This document shows positions 54,370-63,883 of a stretch of 64,000 nucleotides of DNA, piece after piece. The translations under genes were made by a program, and so were the position numbers. The notes below the pieces were generated by a model. It ran no database searches. It was not told where the DNA came from and saw nothing but the letters and a program-made list of their open reading frames with translations. How positions within the stretch are numbered: position 1 is the stretch's first letter; the number at the start of each line of letters is the position of its first letter. Source of the DNA: Tridacna crocea (Eukaryota > Mollusca > Bivalvia > Cardiida > Cardiidae); assembly GCA_943736015.1 (NCBI GenBank), contig OX031058.1, forward strand, positions 20,609,001-20,673,000. Reading direction: 5' to 3'.

Positions 54370-54598
54370 TTAACTCATTACCACATGAGAAAATTTTAGA
54401 CTGGTCCAAATTGAAAGCATTTGCAGACGACAAAACAAAGGTGACGGAAAAATAGAAATTTGTTCTTGGAAGGGTAGAAAACACTGTGGGAAAAGGAGAA
54501 AATGCTGGTCACCAGCATTTTCTCCTTTTCCCACAGTGTTTGCAAAAGGTGTCTTTCTCAGGAGCATCAAAAGTAGGGATTGTGTGGTAATGGGTTAA
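54370..54598 (+). mobile_element. TTAA hairpin MITE
   Basis: TTAACTCATTACCACATG ... GGTAATGGGTTAA. Centre CTGGTCACCAG; arms paired throughout, including a matched GTGTTT/AAACAC-type end. Confidence 0.85.
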
Positions 54599-54659
54599 AC
54601 AAATTATCAATTGATTGATTAATTAATGGGCGGACGAATTGATGCATTTATTGATTGAT

Positions 54660-54814
54660 TGATTGCAGATGACAAAATGAATGTGACTCAAACTGAAACT
54701 TAATTTGGAAAGGTTAGAGGCCTTTATCATTGTGGGGAAAAAAATGCTGGTGATCATTTTTTTCATCTTTACCCATAATTTACTTTTTTCTTTCAAACTT
54801 TTCCCAAAACATGT
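54660..54814 (+). mobile_element. MITE relic, ends lost
   Basis: GCAGATGACAAAATGAATGTG to AAAAATGCTGGTGATC; neither TIR is left. It follows a (TTGATTGA) run at 54607-54663. Confidence 0.45.
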
Positions 54815-55049
54815 TTAACCCTTTACTAAAAAATCCCTGGTTTTTACAACTCTGAGATAGAAGCCTTTTGAAAACAATGTGGGAAAACAAGAAAATGATG
54901 GTAACCAGCATTTTCTCCTTTTCCCACAATGTTTTCTACCCTATCATAGACAGAAATCAAAATCTTAACTACATGTACATCAAAATTGTCATCTGCCACT
55001 GCTTTCAATTTGCCCCGGTCTAAAACTTTGTCATCTGGTAGAGAGTTAA
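54815..55049 (-). mobile_element. TTAA hairpin MITE
   Basis: TTAACCCTTTACTAAAAAATCC ... CTGGTAGAGAGTTAA. Its right TTAA is also the left TTAA of the next copy. Confidence 0.85.
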
Positions 55050-55274
55050 CCCATTACCACACGACAATATTTTAGACTGGTCCAAATTGAAAGCATTTGC
55101 AGACGACAAAATAAAAGTGACTGAAAATTTGAAATTTGTTTCCTGCAAAGTAGAAAACATTGTGGGAAAAGGAGAAAATGCTGGTTACCAGCATTTTCTC
55201 CTTTCCCCACAATGTTTTCTAAAGGCTTCTTTCTCAGGGGCGTCAAAAGTAGGGATTGTGTGGTAATGGGTTAA
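55046..55274 (+). mobile_element. TTAA hairpin MITE, abutting the previous one
   Basis: TTAACCCATTACCACACG ... GGTAATGGGTTAA, 229 bp, opposite orientation to its neighbour. Hairpin near perfect. Confidence 0.85.
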
Positions 55275-55569
55275 ATAACCATTTTGAATCTGAATACTTG
55301 TGAAAGAACTATTGGCAAAATTTGGCAATTAATCTTAAGACTTGTCCAGTTCTGTGGTGAATCCTCATCTATATAAACATTAACAGATACAATAAGTATT
55401 AACTCTTTTCATGGACAGTATTGACCAAGATCAGACTGCACAAAAACTGCACTCTGATCTCCATTATACTCTGTCCACTAATTTTCTAGATTATGGTTTA
55501 TATATCTCTTCATCTTGCATAGATTTATTTAGAAGTAGCCACTGAGAATGATATGTAGTTTTGAAAGAG
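55275..55569. other. Unassigned spacer
   Basis: Contains TTTTCATGGACAGTATTGACC and CAGACTGCACAAAAACTGC, which read like part of a dispersed repeat, but no other copy is present in this window. Confidence 0.25.
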
Positions 55570-55799
55570 TTAACTCTTTACCAAACAACAAAATTTTAGA
55601 TTAGTCTAAATTGAAACCATCTACAGACGACAAAATAAACATGAATCCAAAAATGAAATTTGATTTGGGAAGGGTAGAAAACATTGTGGAAAAAGGAGAA
55701 AATGCTGGTTACCAGCATTTTCTCCTTTTCCCACAATGTTTTCAAAAGACTTCTTTTGTGAGGGTCGTTAAAAGTCAGGATTGTGTGGTAAAGGGTTAA
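55570..55799 (+). mobile_element. TTAA hairpin MITE
   Basis: TTAACTCTTTACCAAACAAC ... GTGGTAAAGGGTTAA. Hairpin nearly perfect. Confidence 0.85.
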
Positions 55800-56099
55800 C
55801 AGGAAGATGATACATTTACTATGTGACTATCATAGAAAAGATCAAGTTATTAAAAAGCAAAAGAAAAACACCTGTGCATACCTTAAAGAATTGTGAAATC
55901 AGTCATTCTGAAGTTTCAAAAGGCTAATTTGTCATCACTAACTAGTTTTATGGAGCAAGACTGCATGTGGGGATTATCCCGGATAGATAATTCAGCCAGG
56001 TGAAAGTTATTTACATTCAAACATGTGAATTAGATAAATATTTGTGAAAATCAGCGATATAGACAATGGGTATCATATTGAAGTTTTTATGCAAAATTA
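55800..56099. other. Unassigned spacer
   Basis: AT-rich; no exon or repeat recognised on either strand. Confidence 0.3.
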
Positions 56100-56187
56100 T
56101 CGCTGCTACGACAGACCACTCCTTCCTGCATGGTATACTCCCAATCTAAATACAATACCTGGCTACTGCGTCAGGGAGATATCTCTT

Positions 56188-56241
56188 TGGCTCAGTGGTT
56201 AGGGTATTGGCTTTGCGTCCGGGAGTTCGGAGTTCGAATCC
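56188..56241 (+). promoter_or_regulatory. Pol III-type A and B boxes in the left TRIM LTR
   Basis: A box TGGCTCAGTGG (56188-56198) and B box AGTTCGAATCC (56231-56241). The T arm would be CGGGAGTTCGAATCCCG except for a 7-bp duplication (TTCGGAG) in the middle. The acceptor stem does not pair, so this is a tRNA-derived sequence and not a tRNA gene. Confidence 0.65.
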
Positions 56242-56309
56242 CGCTCCGATCCTTATTTCTGCCATGCGTTTATTCATTTGTTTCTTTGTTACGGACTTCG
56301 TTCGTAAGA

Positions 56310-56327
56310 TGGGGGCTCGTCCGGGAT
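56310..56327 (+). promoter_or_regulatory. TRIM primer binding site, tRNA-Pro type
   Basis: TGGGGGCTCGTCCGGGAT begins at the base after the left LTR, with no spacer, and continues TGG as in the full-length element. Confidence 0.85.
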
Positions 56328-56414
56328 TGGCCATTGAGCCATTAATCCCATTTGTTGTCCAAAATCTGACTTCCTGCCTAATAAGGCTTTGAGTCATCAA
56401 TAAATGATGACTTT

Positions 56415-56423
56415 AAGAGGGGG
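56415..56423 (+). promoter_or_regulatory. TRIM polypurine tract
   Basis: AAGAGGGGG, two bases ahead of the right LTR. Confidence 0.75.
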
Positions 56424-56511
56424 TGTGTTACGGGAGACCACTCCTTCCTGCATAGCATATACTCCCGATTTAAATACAATACCTGGCTACTGCGTCAGGG
56501 AGATATCTCTT

Positions 56512-56565
56512 TGGCTCAGTGGTTAGGGTATTGGCTTTGCGTCCGGGAGTTCGGAGTTCGAATCC
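56512..56565 (+). promoter_or_regulatory. Pol III-type A and B boxes in the right TRIM LTR
   Basis: The same A box (56512-56522) and B box (56555-56565), same spacing, unchanged from the left LTR although the LTR ends have diverged. Confidence 0.65.
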
Positions 56566-56637
56566 CGCTCCGATCCTTATTTCTGCCATGCATTTATTCA
56601 TTTGTTTCTTTGTTACGGACTTCGTTCGTAAGATCGC

Positions 56638-57488
56638 GTATACAAATTCAATAGTCAAAGAAATCTAAAAAAAAAGGGATTATTTTTATATATATCTAGG
56701 TCTCCGAAACTCAAACAGACCAGTTCAAGGCAGTAGTTGATGATGAAGTAATACAAAAGTGGCAATAAAGTGGTTAAGTCAAAGGTGTATCAATTCAGTC
56801 TTTTAATAGAGTTATCTATCATTTACAACATCGAAACCCAAAGCTATTGAGCTTAATAAAAAGTCGCGAAAACACATTGCAATTACGACTTGATCGCGGA
56901 AATAGCAACTTTGCAGGGCTCCCGCTGTCGATCGCCAGTGGCGCCAAATGCGAAAATTTAGAGAAAATGGCACCAAAAATGAAGCACTGGCGAATGTATT
57001 GGCGACAAGTAAATGTCTATAAACTATCCTCTGACATAAACAGTATGTATCAAGTGTAAAGGAAGCCCGCATAACTGTTTATCACACCTTATCAGGCTGG
57101 CATTCATTAACGGTCTTGTCTAAATTACACGCCATACAAGTATGCATACACACCACTGCTAAACAATGAAATATCAATATTTCGTCACGCCCCTTTGAGC
57201 ACCCTGTATCAAACCAATCAGTTATCAGATACAAGATTTAGTCGCCGCCCATAATTTCTAAAGCCACGCCTTCAGTATGCCTTACCTGGTTACCTGGTCT
57301 ACATCCTTTAACTGGGTAGAAATTTGTCGTGTGTATTTATCGATGTTGTTTATAAAAACATGATAATGGTATAGATCTGCTTATCTAGCGTAAAAATGAC
57401 AGATTTTGGAGTTAGTTGCTACATAAACCGAAAATTTTATGCACAATAATGCCGAAAACAATTTCTGAAAATTAACTGATATGAAAAA
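56638..57488. other. Low-repeat interval ahead of a possible first exon
   Basis: No known repeat. 56870-57010 is locally GC-richer (CTCCCGCTGTCGATCGCC, TGGCGCCAAATGCG). The minus ORF 56812-57072 has no recognisable domain. It may be upstream regulatory sequence. Confidence 0.3.
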
Positions 57489-57598
57489 ATGGATCGTCGA
57501 AAAAGCGTGAAAACCCATGACAGAACAACATGTCAGTTTGATGTTGTCCGATCAAAAGCATTTCAGACTGTCTTTAGCTTTGATGATGACTTTAAACA
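57489..57598 (+). CDS. Possible first coding exon, unknown gene
   Basis: ATG at 57489, then MDRRKSVKTHDRTTCQFDVV, about 16 more residues, and the donor TTTAAACA|GTAAGTTTG, a strong consensus. It lies outside the repeats. No partner exon was found before ALKBH1 exon 1 at 60218, and I do not recognise the protein. It could be chance. Confidence 0.3.
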
Positions 57599-58569
57599 GT
57601 AAGTTTGCACAAATAAATGTAAAAAACTCTAAATTAGGTGCTAAAATATGTCTTCTAATGAGGAAAAACACGGATGATTTTATGATGTAAAAATACTGAA
57701 TGAATTGGGGGAGGGGGGTGGATTACACTTTGTAGGCCACTTTGTCTTAGTGATAGTACAGGAACAAGTAACTATATAGGACACTCATATTGAGAGAAAA
57801 GACCAGAATAAAAGGACCTTTTAAAAAATTAAACTCAAGTATTTTTAGCATAAAGGAAATGATGTTGTAACCCTTCACCACACAATCCCAAATTTCTTCC
57901 TGAATTTCTTAAAAACTGACGGAATTCAAACAGATTGGCAATCATAGAATTAAGGAGCTGTATTACTTTTAAAATTGAAATTCTATGTCCCTGCAGCTGA
58001 AAACCTTGAAACCCTTGGGGAAAAAGAAACATAAGTAAGCTTGTACAGCACTATTGAGCAATGTGTTTAGAAGCTTTAGCATTGGCCAATAAACTGAAGT
58101 ATCTAAAGCACTATGTGGCTACCTCTGTTGGCTCTTACTGGCCCCAATTTTTATAAAGTGGCGAATTTGATGGCGCAAAAATTAAAACTTGCAGGGGAAG
58201 CCCTGCTTTGGGTTTATGTACATTTATTCAAGCCGCTTGCGGGCGATGTGCGCTAAGGTCAAATTAATGCTTAACATCATTTTCTGCTTCATAATACATG
58301 ATAGATCATGTTACTTCTTTTCCAGCTTTTTATCTCTCAGAAAAAATCAAAATCATACGCCTGGAAGTTACCCAATTTTCACAAGAGAAAAATTCCTATT
58401 TCTAAGCTGCTAATCGTAGATTGCACCTTGTATTCAGAAAGAAAGGACTTTCTTCTATAAAGCGGTAAAAAAATTATGTCAAAAAGTACAAAAAAAAGAT
58501 ATGTGATAACTTATGAAAATGAGGCATATCATATAACGATAAAAAATGACTGCGCCTAAAAACTAGGTC
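57599..58569. other. Unassigned, one MITE-end remnant
   Basis: GTAACCCTTCACCACACAATCC at 57867 resembles a MITE terminus, but no hairpin follows. Otherwise nothing recognised. Confidence 0.3.
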
Positions 58570-58577
58570 ACGCTCAA

Positions 58578-59392
58578 CAGGGTTTTCCCTTGGCCACAAA
58601 AATAGGGGGTCATTGTGACCCCCTACTCAAAAATAATGAGGGTCATTTTGGAATGTGTGGGGGTCATGACAAAATGTAATTCGCTAAATCGCTTAAACAA
58701 AAGCTACTATTTGTGAAAGTATGTATTCTTTTATGTGTAGCCTCTCGCTATGGTTGAGGGTTATTTTGTTTTCATCACAGGAATCGACCATTTCGTTGGC
58801 GAAGAAAGCTTGTTGTCAGCCAGAGTGGGAAGTCTCTATTATTTTTCTTGATACAGATTATCCGTTTTGGCTGAAAATAAACTGTTTTCACCAATTAGAT
58901 AAATGACTGATTCTTGTGTTTTGACGCGGGTCGCGTTCATGCCGCTGTTTTCAAAGAATAACAAAGTGTATCTCTAGCTAATTTACAGTGAACCCTCGAG
59001 ACCTTGAAATGATGTTTTGGGTGCTCTTACCAGCCGCAGTATCATCTGATCTTTGTTTAAGAGCTCTTCTTCCTTGCAGACAGCAAGAATGACGTCGATT
59101 TTGACAGGAAACATATTGTTTACATTTGAGATCGACTGGTTTAGTTTAGACCCGTTTAAAGACGAACGGTATTTTAGTAAGATCGATACATAGTCCAGTG
59201 TTTCCTCCCATTTTCCTTTCGTACTCCAGATTTTTCATCTGCTCACAATGTAACAGTGTCAGAAGTATATACGATCATTATTACCTCTTATTGTATTTGT
59301 GCGTCCATCATGACGCATTACTGAAAAAAATGCAGGTCATTTTCCTTATATGTGTGTCAAAACGCACAAAATCGTGCGTCAAGGAAAACCCT
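58578..59392. mobile_element. hAT-like non-autonomous element with 8-bp duplication
   Basis: 815 bp. ACGCTCAA stands at 58570-58577 and 59393-59400, an exact 8-bp duplication as expected of hAT transposons. Ends CAGGGTTTTCCCTTGG and CAAGGAAAACCCT are inverted repeats. Just inside the left end is the hairpin AGGGGGTCATTGTGACCCCC. The short ORFs (58721-58906, 59198-59434) show no transposase motif. Confidence 0.75.
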
Positions 59393-59400
59393 ACGCTCAA

Positions 59401-60217
59401 TTTCGGTTATTTTCAAGGGCAATGTAAATATTGAAATGTGCATAGATTATGTATTTTTTGCTTTATAAAGTAACTCTTAATTCTTTTGCAATTAGAAATA
59501 CTCCTCATATTGGTCCAATCATTAATGGTATAGCTTGAAACGACTAATTTAACAAAGTGGTGTTCCAATTATGTCAGAAGGGGAATTCCAATATGGTGTC
59601 ATCGGCCGACCTCTCTAGTTGTAGGTCTTGAACACATTATTTTTTGAAATAGTAGCAACATTTCCCATTAAAATATTTTCTTAAAAATCGTTTTCCAATT
59701 TATCAAACGTAAATTTCGTTCTAATTGATATTCACGACTTGAACCTGAAAATATTCCATTCGACCTTCTGTATGCGGAGGCGAATTGTCATTGGGACGAA
59801 TTGTCCAGCCTCGAATACCACTGTCACCAATTTTCCATACAATGAGTGAAATTCTTGTAGTGAATTACAAAAACACAAACTTTAAGCTTTAGCTAGTGAT
59901 ATGATTTGATCATTTTAGGATAATTTACCAGTCCTTGCTAGTTGTTGAAGTGTATTTTCGCGCTTTTGTCTGTCCCGGACTGTTGAGTCGTAGACCTATA
60001 TAATTATACATGTAGTACTCCTAGCTCTAGCAAGCCGAATATTGGCATATTTACCTTGCAATATGTAGTGCCTAATCAGTCAATATGATTGGAATAATAA
60101 ATGATTCTTTGCTTTAACAGCTGAATTAGTTATGGAGTAGATCCAACTATTTTTCGTATCGTCACTTCACTAAAATATTTAGCTTTAATAGCGGGATATT
60201 CGTATAAATTCATCAAA
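59401..60217 (+). promoter_or_regulatory. Upstream region of ALKBH1
   Basis: No repeat family recognised over ~800 bp before the ALKBH1 start codon, unlike almost everywhere else in the window. The core promoter and 5' UTR should be here; I see no clear TATA box placed for the ATG. Confidence 0.4.
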
Positions 60218-60352
60218 ATGGCCGACAATGCGTCAGGTGACAGCTTAGACAGATTTAAACCGGTGTATAAATTTTATAGAAGACGGGATCGGCCATGTCA
60301 AGTGAATGAAGTCATAGACTTTTCTTCTTCTGATGCCATACTTAATAGCAAG
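60218..60352 (+). CDS. ALKBH1: ALKBH1, nucleic acid dioxygenase: exon 1
   Basis: ATG at 60218 in the context CATCAAAATGG. 45 codons in phase 0 to the donor AGCAAG|GTAAGT. It encodes RFKPVYKFYRRRDRP and then EVIDFSSSDAILNSK. This fits the N-terminus of animal ALKBH1 ('F-R-F-Y-R ... VIDFS'). ALKBH1 is an AlkB-family Fe(II)/2-oxoglutarate dioxygenase that acts on tRNA (m1A and mitochondrial wobble cytosine) and has been reported to act on DNA N6-methyladenine. The catalytic HxD...H core lies in later exons beyond the window. Intron 1 is about 3 kb and holds an inverted repeat and several MITEs. Confidence 0.8.
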
Positions 60353-60435
60353 GTAAGTTGAAATGTACTTTGTAATTATGGGCACAAAGTGTAAATATCA
60401 ACAAGTTGCTAATTGTTGTGATGTACTGTATAGCA

Positions 60436-61224
60436 GGCTACTGTACCTTCAGCTCCTATGCTATTTTTGTGACTGGTCTTCGCATTCACCTTTAGACCAA
60501 CGTTCATTGAAAGTGTCTGGAACAAATACGATTTTACCCGTATCTTTTCGAATGGCACTATGCGACAAAATGTCCAATGACAGCTAATAAAATGGGCATG
60601 GATCGTTAGATAAATTATTAATCTTTACCGTCACACAAACTGTGCTGCAAAATACCAATTAAATCAATAGAAATTTACCTTTTTTCCCAACATAAATAAA
60701 TCCAGTGTAATTTGTAAACAACTAGCACAGTGACTTCCATTAAACAGGTATTCGCACTCAATGTAATTTCAATTTTGAACAGTCTGGTTGCCTAACCCAA
60801 ACAACCATTTTCGCTGAAGGTTCTTTTGTCAACAGCGAAAATGAACCGTCCTGTAGCGTGTCAGAGATACTGTGACTTTTGCCAAGACATGTTAATTGAT
60901 GATATCACTGTGTTTTGATTTCTGGTGAAGTAGGTCATCGATTATTTACGTTGAAAAGTACAGATTTGCATGAAGGTAAGATTTAGATTTTAAGTAACAT
61001 CCATTTTTTTTGTAAAGATCAATCATTTATCTATGGATCCATGCCCATTTTATCAGTTGTCATTGGAAATTCTGTCACATAGTGCCGTTTGAAAAGATGT
61101 TGGGAAAATTGTATTTGTTCGAGATACTTTTAATGTACGTTGGCCTGAAGGTGAATGTGAAGACCAGTAGCAAATATAGGATTGGAGCAGACACCTTCAG
61201 ACTGAAGGTAACTGTACAGTAGCG
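60436..61224. repeat. Long inverted repeat in ALKBH1 intron 1
   Basis: Arm 1 (about 60436-60631) and arm 2 (about 61013-61224) are inverse copies over ~200 bp with scattered mismatches; for instance AAATGGGCATGGATC against GATCCATGCCCATTT, and GGTGAATGTGAAGACCAGT against ACTGGTCTTCGCATTCACC. The ~380-bp spacer holds a small hairpin (ATTTTCGCTG/CAGCGAAAAT). It starts ~85 bp after the exon 1 donor. It may be a foldback transposon; no target duplication was found. Confidence 0.65.
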
Positions 61225-61600
61225 TACGGTGACCGGCACTGCAGTAGCGTTTTTCGGTAGAGTGGATGGCTGTGACTATGCTACAGCAAACAGGTGAGTA
61301 TTTCAATAAACGTGTCTCTTTGTAACAGCTGTGGCTCAATAGAAGTGCACTATACAAAAAGATCTAGGCAGCTCCGACTTTCTCTTCGCAAGGGACATTT
61401 ACTATACAGCTGGAACTTCTCGAACTGTCTCTCAAGGAACCAGTATTTACTAAGGCTATGAATGTCGTCTACCGCATATGTCACGATCTGGGTTGCACGG
61501 TAAGGTCACTTTACCTGCAAGGAAGCAAGGCTTCTCAAGCTTTGTAAAAAGAGATGATTTTACCGTCCTGGGTCTACCCAGGATCCCGATGGTTTGCTGT

Positions 61601-61828
61601 TTAACTCTTTACCAAAGGTCAATATTTTAGGCTTGTCCAAATTGAAAGCATTTGCTAACGCAAAATAAAGGTGTCTGAAAAATTAAATTTTGGTTTGGGA
61701 AGGGTAAAAAACACTGCCGGAAAATGAGAAAATGCTGGTTACCACCATTTTCTCCTTTTCCCACTGTGTTTTCAAAAGGCTGCTTTCTCAGGGTTGTTTA
61801 AAGTCGGGATTGTGTGGTAAAGAGTTAA
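61601..61828 (+). mobile_element. TTAA hairpin MITE in ALKBH1 intron 1
   Basis: TTAACTCTTTACCAAAGG ... GTGGTAAAGAGTTAA. The right TTAA is shared with the next copy. Hairpin with a few mismatches (CTGCCGGAAAATGAG). Confidence 0.85.
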
Positions 61829-62067
61829 CTCATTCCCACACAATCCCAACTTTTAACAACCCCCCCCTCCCCTGGCCTGGGAAAGAAGCCTTTTGAAAAC
61901 ATTGTGGGAAAAGGAGGAAATGCTGGTAACCAGCATTTTCTCCATTTCCCACAATGTTTTCTGCCCTTCTCAAAACAAATTTCAATTTTTGAGCCACTTT
62001 GTTTTCTTGTCTGCAAATACTTTAAGTTTAGACCAGTCTAAAATTTTGTCTTTTGGTAAAGAGTTAA
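61825..62067 (-). mobile_element. TTAA hairpin MITE, abutting the previous one
   Basis: TTAACTCATTCCCACACAATCC ... TTTGGTAAAGAGTTAA, with an inserted CCCCCCCTCCCC run. Opposite orientation to its neighbour. Confidence 0.85.
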
Positions 62068-62103
62068 GCAATATTTATTCACTAACTTATATACCGTAAT
62101 ATT

Positions 62104-62255
62104 TTGCGTGTGTTTTGGGACATCCAAAGAATTGGGACACCATCAAAAATAGCGAAAATAATTATTTTTTATGACCCAAAGATTTGGGACATACTAAAAA
62201 TTGTAAAACATGATTGGTAATTTTTTGTTCCAAAGAATTGGGACAGTGAATATCT
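62104..62255 (+). repeat. Short tandem array, AAAGAATTGGGACA units
   Basis: Three units of ~55 bp, marked by CCAAAGAATTGGGACA, CCAAAGATTTGGGACA and CCAAAGAATTGGGACAG. 62256-62727 is otherwise unassigned intron. Confidence 0.55.
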
Positions 62256-62727
62256 ATTTCTAGAAAAGGAATCTTTCAATCCGTATGAAAACTTTTGTTT
62301 GCAAATATTTATTTCGCATAGTTTTATTTCTCCACACGTAACATCGTAAGCATGCTTCCTAACCCTCACGATTTCAAGGGGAGTTACCTGATTCAAGACA
62401 AAAAAAATCCAATTATCTGACAGTCTAATTTAAACCCTAAATAAAAAAGAAATCTGACACAAGTGTCAAAAGGTTGTGATAAACTTCTATCCAAGATCCA
62501 TAATGTGTATATAACATGTGTAGATTTGAAGTTAACAGAGTTGAAACACATGTAATTCATGGTCAATCTAGTTCATTGTCTATAAATAGAAATCAAGGTA
62601 CACAGTTTTACCCAAGGTTTATCGATCGAAAATCGACAAACCAATCAAATTTGAGAACGATGCGAGCAGGTACTTGTCAAAGTGGAATTAACATCGTTCA
62701 CCTCACATACATGAAAGGATGTAAGAC

Positions 62728-62766
62728 CCATTAATCCCTACTTTTGAAGACCCTGAGAAAAAAGCC
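62728..62766 (-). mobile_element. MITE arm fragment
   Basis: CCATTAATCCCTACTTTTGA and GACCCTGAGAAAAAAGCC, a single outer arm of a minus-oriented TTAA MITE. Confidence 0.5.
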
Positions 62767-62780
62767 AAACAATACATATA

Positions 62781-63005
62781 TTAACCCTTTACTGCACAAT
62801 CCCAAAAGAATTAGACAACCCTGAGAAAGAAAGTCTTTAATAACATTGTGGGAAAAGGAGAAAATGCTGGAACCAGCATTTTCTCCTTTTCCCACAATCT
62901 TTTCTACCCTTAACAAAACAAACTTCAAAAAAAAATTTTTTTTGTCGTCAGCAAATGCTTTCGACTTGGACCAGTCTAAAATGTTGTTGTTTGGTAATGA
63001 GTTAC
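62781..63005 (-). mobile_element. TTAA hairpin MITE in ALKBH1 intron 1
   Basis: TTAACCCTTTACTGCACAATCC ... TTTGGTAATGAGTTAC. Hairpin perfect apart from a shortened centre (CTGGAACCAG). Confidence 0.85.
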
Positions 63006-63316
63006 CGTTAAGCAAGTACATGTACATGGCACATTTATGTCATAGACAGTGGAGTGAAACAAGAACATCATGGCCCACTTCTTTGCATTTTAATAGAGTG
63101 CTTTCAAAACAACATGCTGCCAATTTGTTTCAGCCTCAAGGGTAAATAAGTTAACTTGTTTAAAACTTTATAACTGTATTTGTTCTGTGTTGTGAATAAT
63201 AGATTCATGAAGAGTAGATCCATCTAGCATAGATCTTTGAGAACAACTGAAAAATCTCATCCTGTTATCTACGAAGTGACTTTGCATGTTCATTTAAATT
63301 GTATTTGTATTAACAG
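63006..63316 (+). other. End of ALKBH1 intron 1
   Basis: No repeat family recognised; leads to the acceptor TATTAACAG. Confidence 0.35.
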
Positions 63317-63416
63317 GCGATGAAGTTTAAGCTTCAACAACCCAAGAGTTTGCCGACATTCCCTGGTTTAAAACCTGTAACTGAATGGAGAGCATTTGTG
63401 CTAAAGGCTTGTCCAG
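63317..63416 (+). CDS. ALKBH1: ALKBH1, exon 2
   Basis: Acceptor TATTAACAG|GCG and donor CCAG|GTAATT; 33 codons plus one base (phase 1). It reads AMKFKLQQPKSLPTFPGLKP then VTEWRAFVLKACP(G). 'GL-x-PV-x-x-W-x-A-x-x-LK-x-x-PG' is the conserved stretch just before the double-stranded beta-helix of ALKBH1, and the frame joins exon 1 directly. The gene continues to the right of the window. Confidence 0.85.
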
Positions 63417-63551
63417 GTAATTATCAGTACTAAAATATGCATGTAATATTATTTTATTATCCTGAATTCATGAACATCAATGGTTACAGTGGCATACATA
63501 CAGCCAAAGTTTATCCTAGCATTTCGGAAAGTTCAAACAAGATAGTAAATG

Positions 63552-63776
63552 TTCAACTCTTTCCCCGACGACAAAATTTTGGACTAGTCCAAGGTCAAAG
63601 CACTTGCATACGCGAGATAAAGGTGAATCAAAAATTGAAATTTGACTTGGAAAGGGTAGAAAACTTTGGAAAAGGAGAAAATGCTGGTTACAATATTTTC
63701 TTCTTTTCCCACAATGTTTTCAAAGGTTTCCTTTCTCAGGGTTGTCAAAAGTCGGGATTGTGTGATAAAGGGTTAA
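63552..63776 (+). mobile_element. TTAA hairpin MITE in ALKBH1 intron 2
   Basis: TTCAACTCTTTCCCCGACG ... GTGATAAAGGGTTAA. Hairpin partly decayed (AAACTTTGGAAAAGGAG, TACAATATTTTCTTC). Confidence 0.8.
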
Positions 63777-63883
63777 ATGCGGCCCTTCAGATTTTGGGAC
63801 GAAAATTTTACAAAAATGCAAAAAAATCATCGTTATAATCCCAGAGCCTTTCCGGTTGACATCAACGGGAGACACATTCATTT

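Larger units (their letters stand above)
56104..56633 (+). mobile_element. TRIM: miniature LTR retroelement with tRNA-like LTRs
   Basis: 530 bp in all. Two ~207-bp LTRs (56104-56309 and 56426-56633) start TGCTACG/TGTTACG and end CGTTCGTAAGA. They flank a 116-bp interior. TCGC at 56100-56103 and 56634-56637 is the target duplication. The first LTR is directly followed by TGGGGGCTCGTCCGGGAT, a tRNA-Pro primer site identical to that of the Gmr1-like element. The interior ends with the purine tract AAGAGGGGG before the second LTR. No coding capacity, so it must be mobilised in trans. Each LTR carries a tRNA-like segment with both pol III boxes. The LTRs differ at several sites, so the insertion is older than the full-length element. 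Confidence 0.85.

Noticed and set aside
56180-56252. A functional tRNA gene
   Set aside because: A and B boxes are good, but the acceptor and D stems do not pair and the T arm has a 7-bp duplication; it is duplicated as part of the TRIM LTRs.
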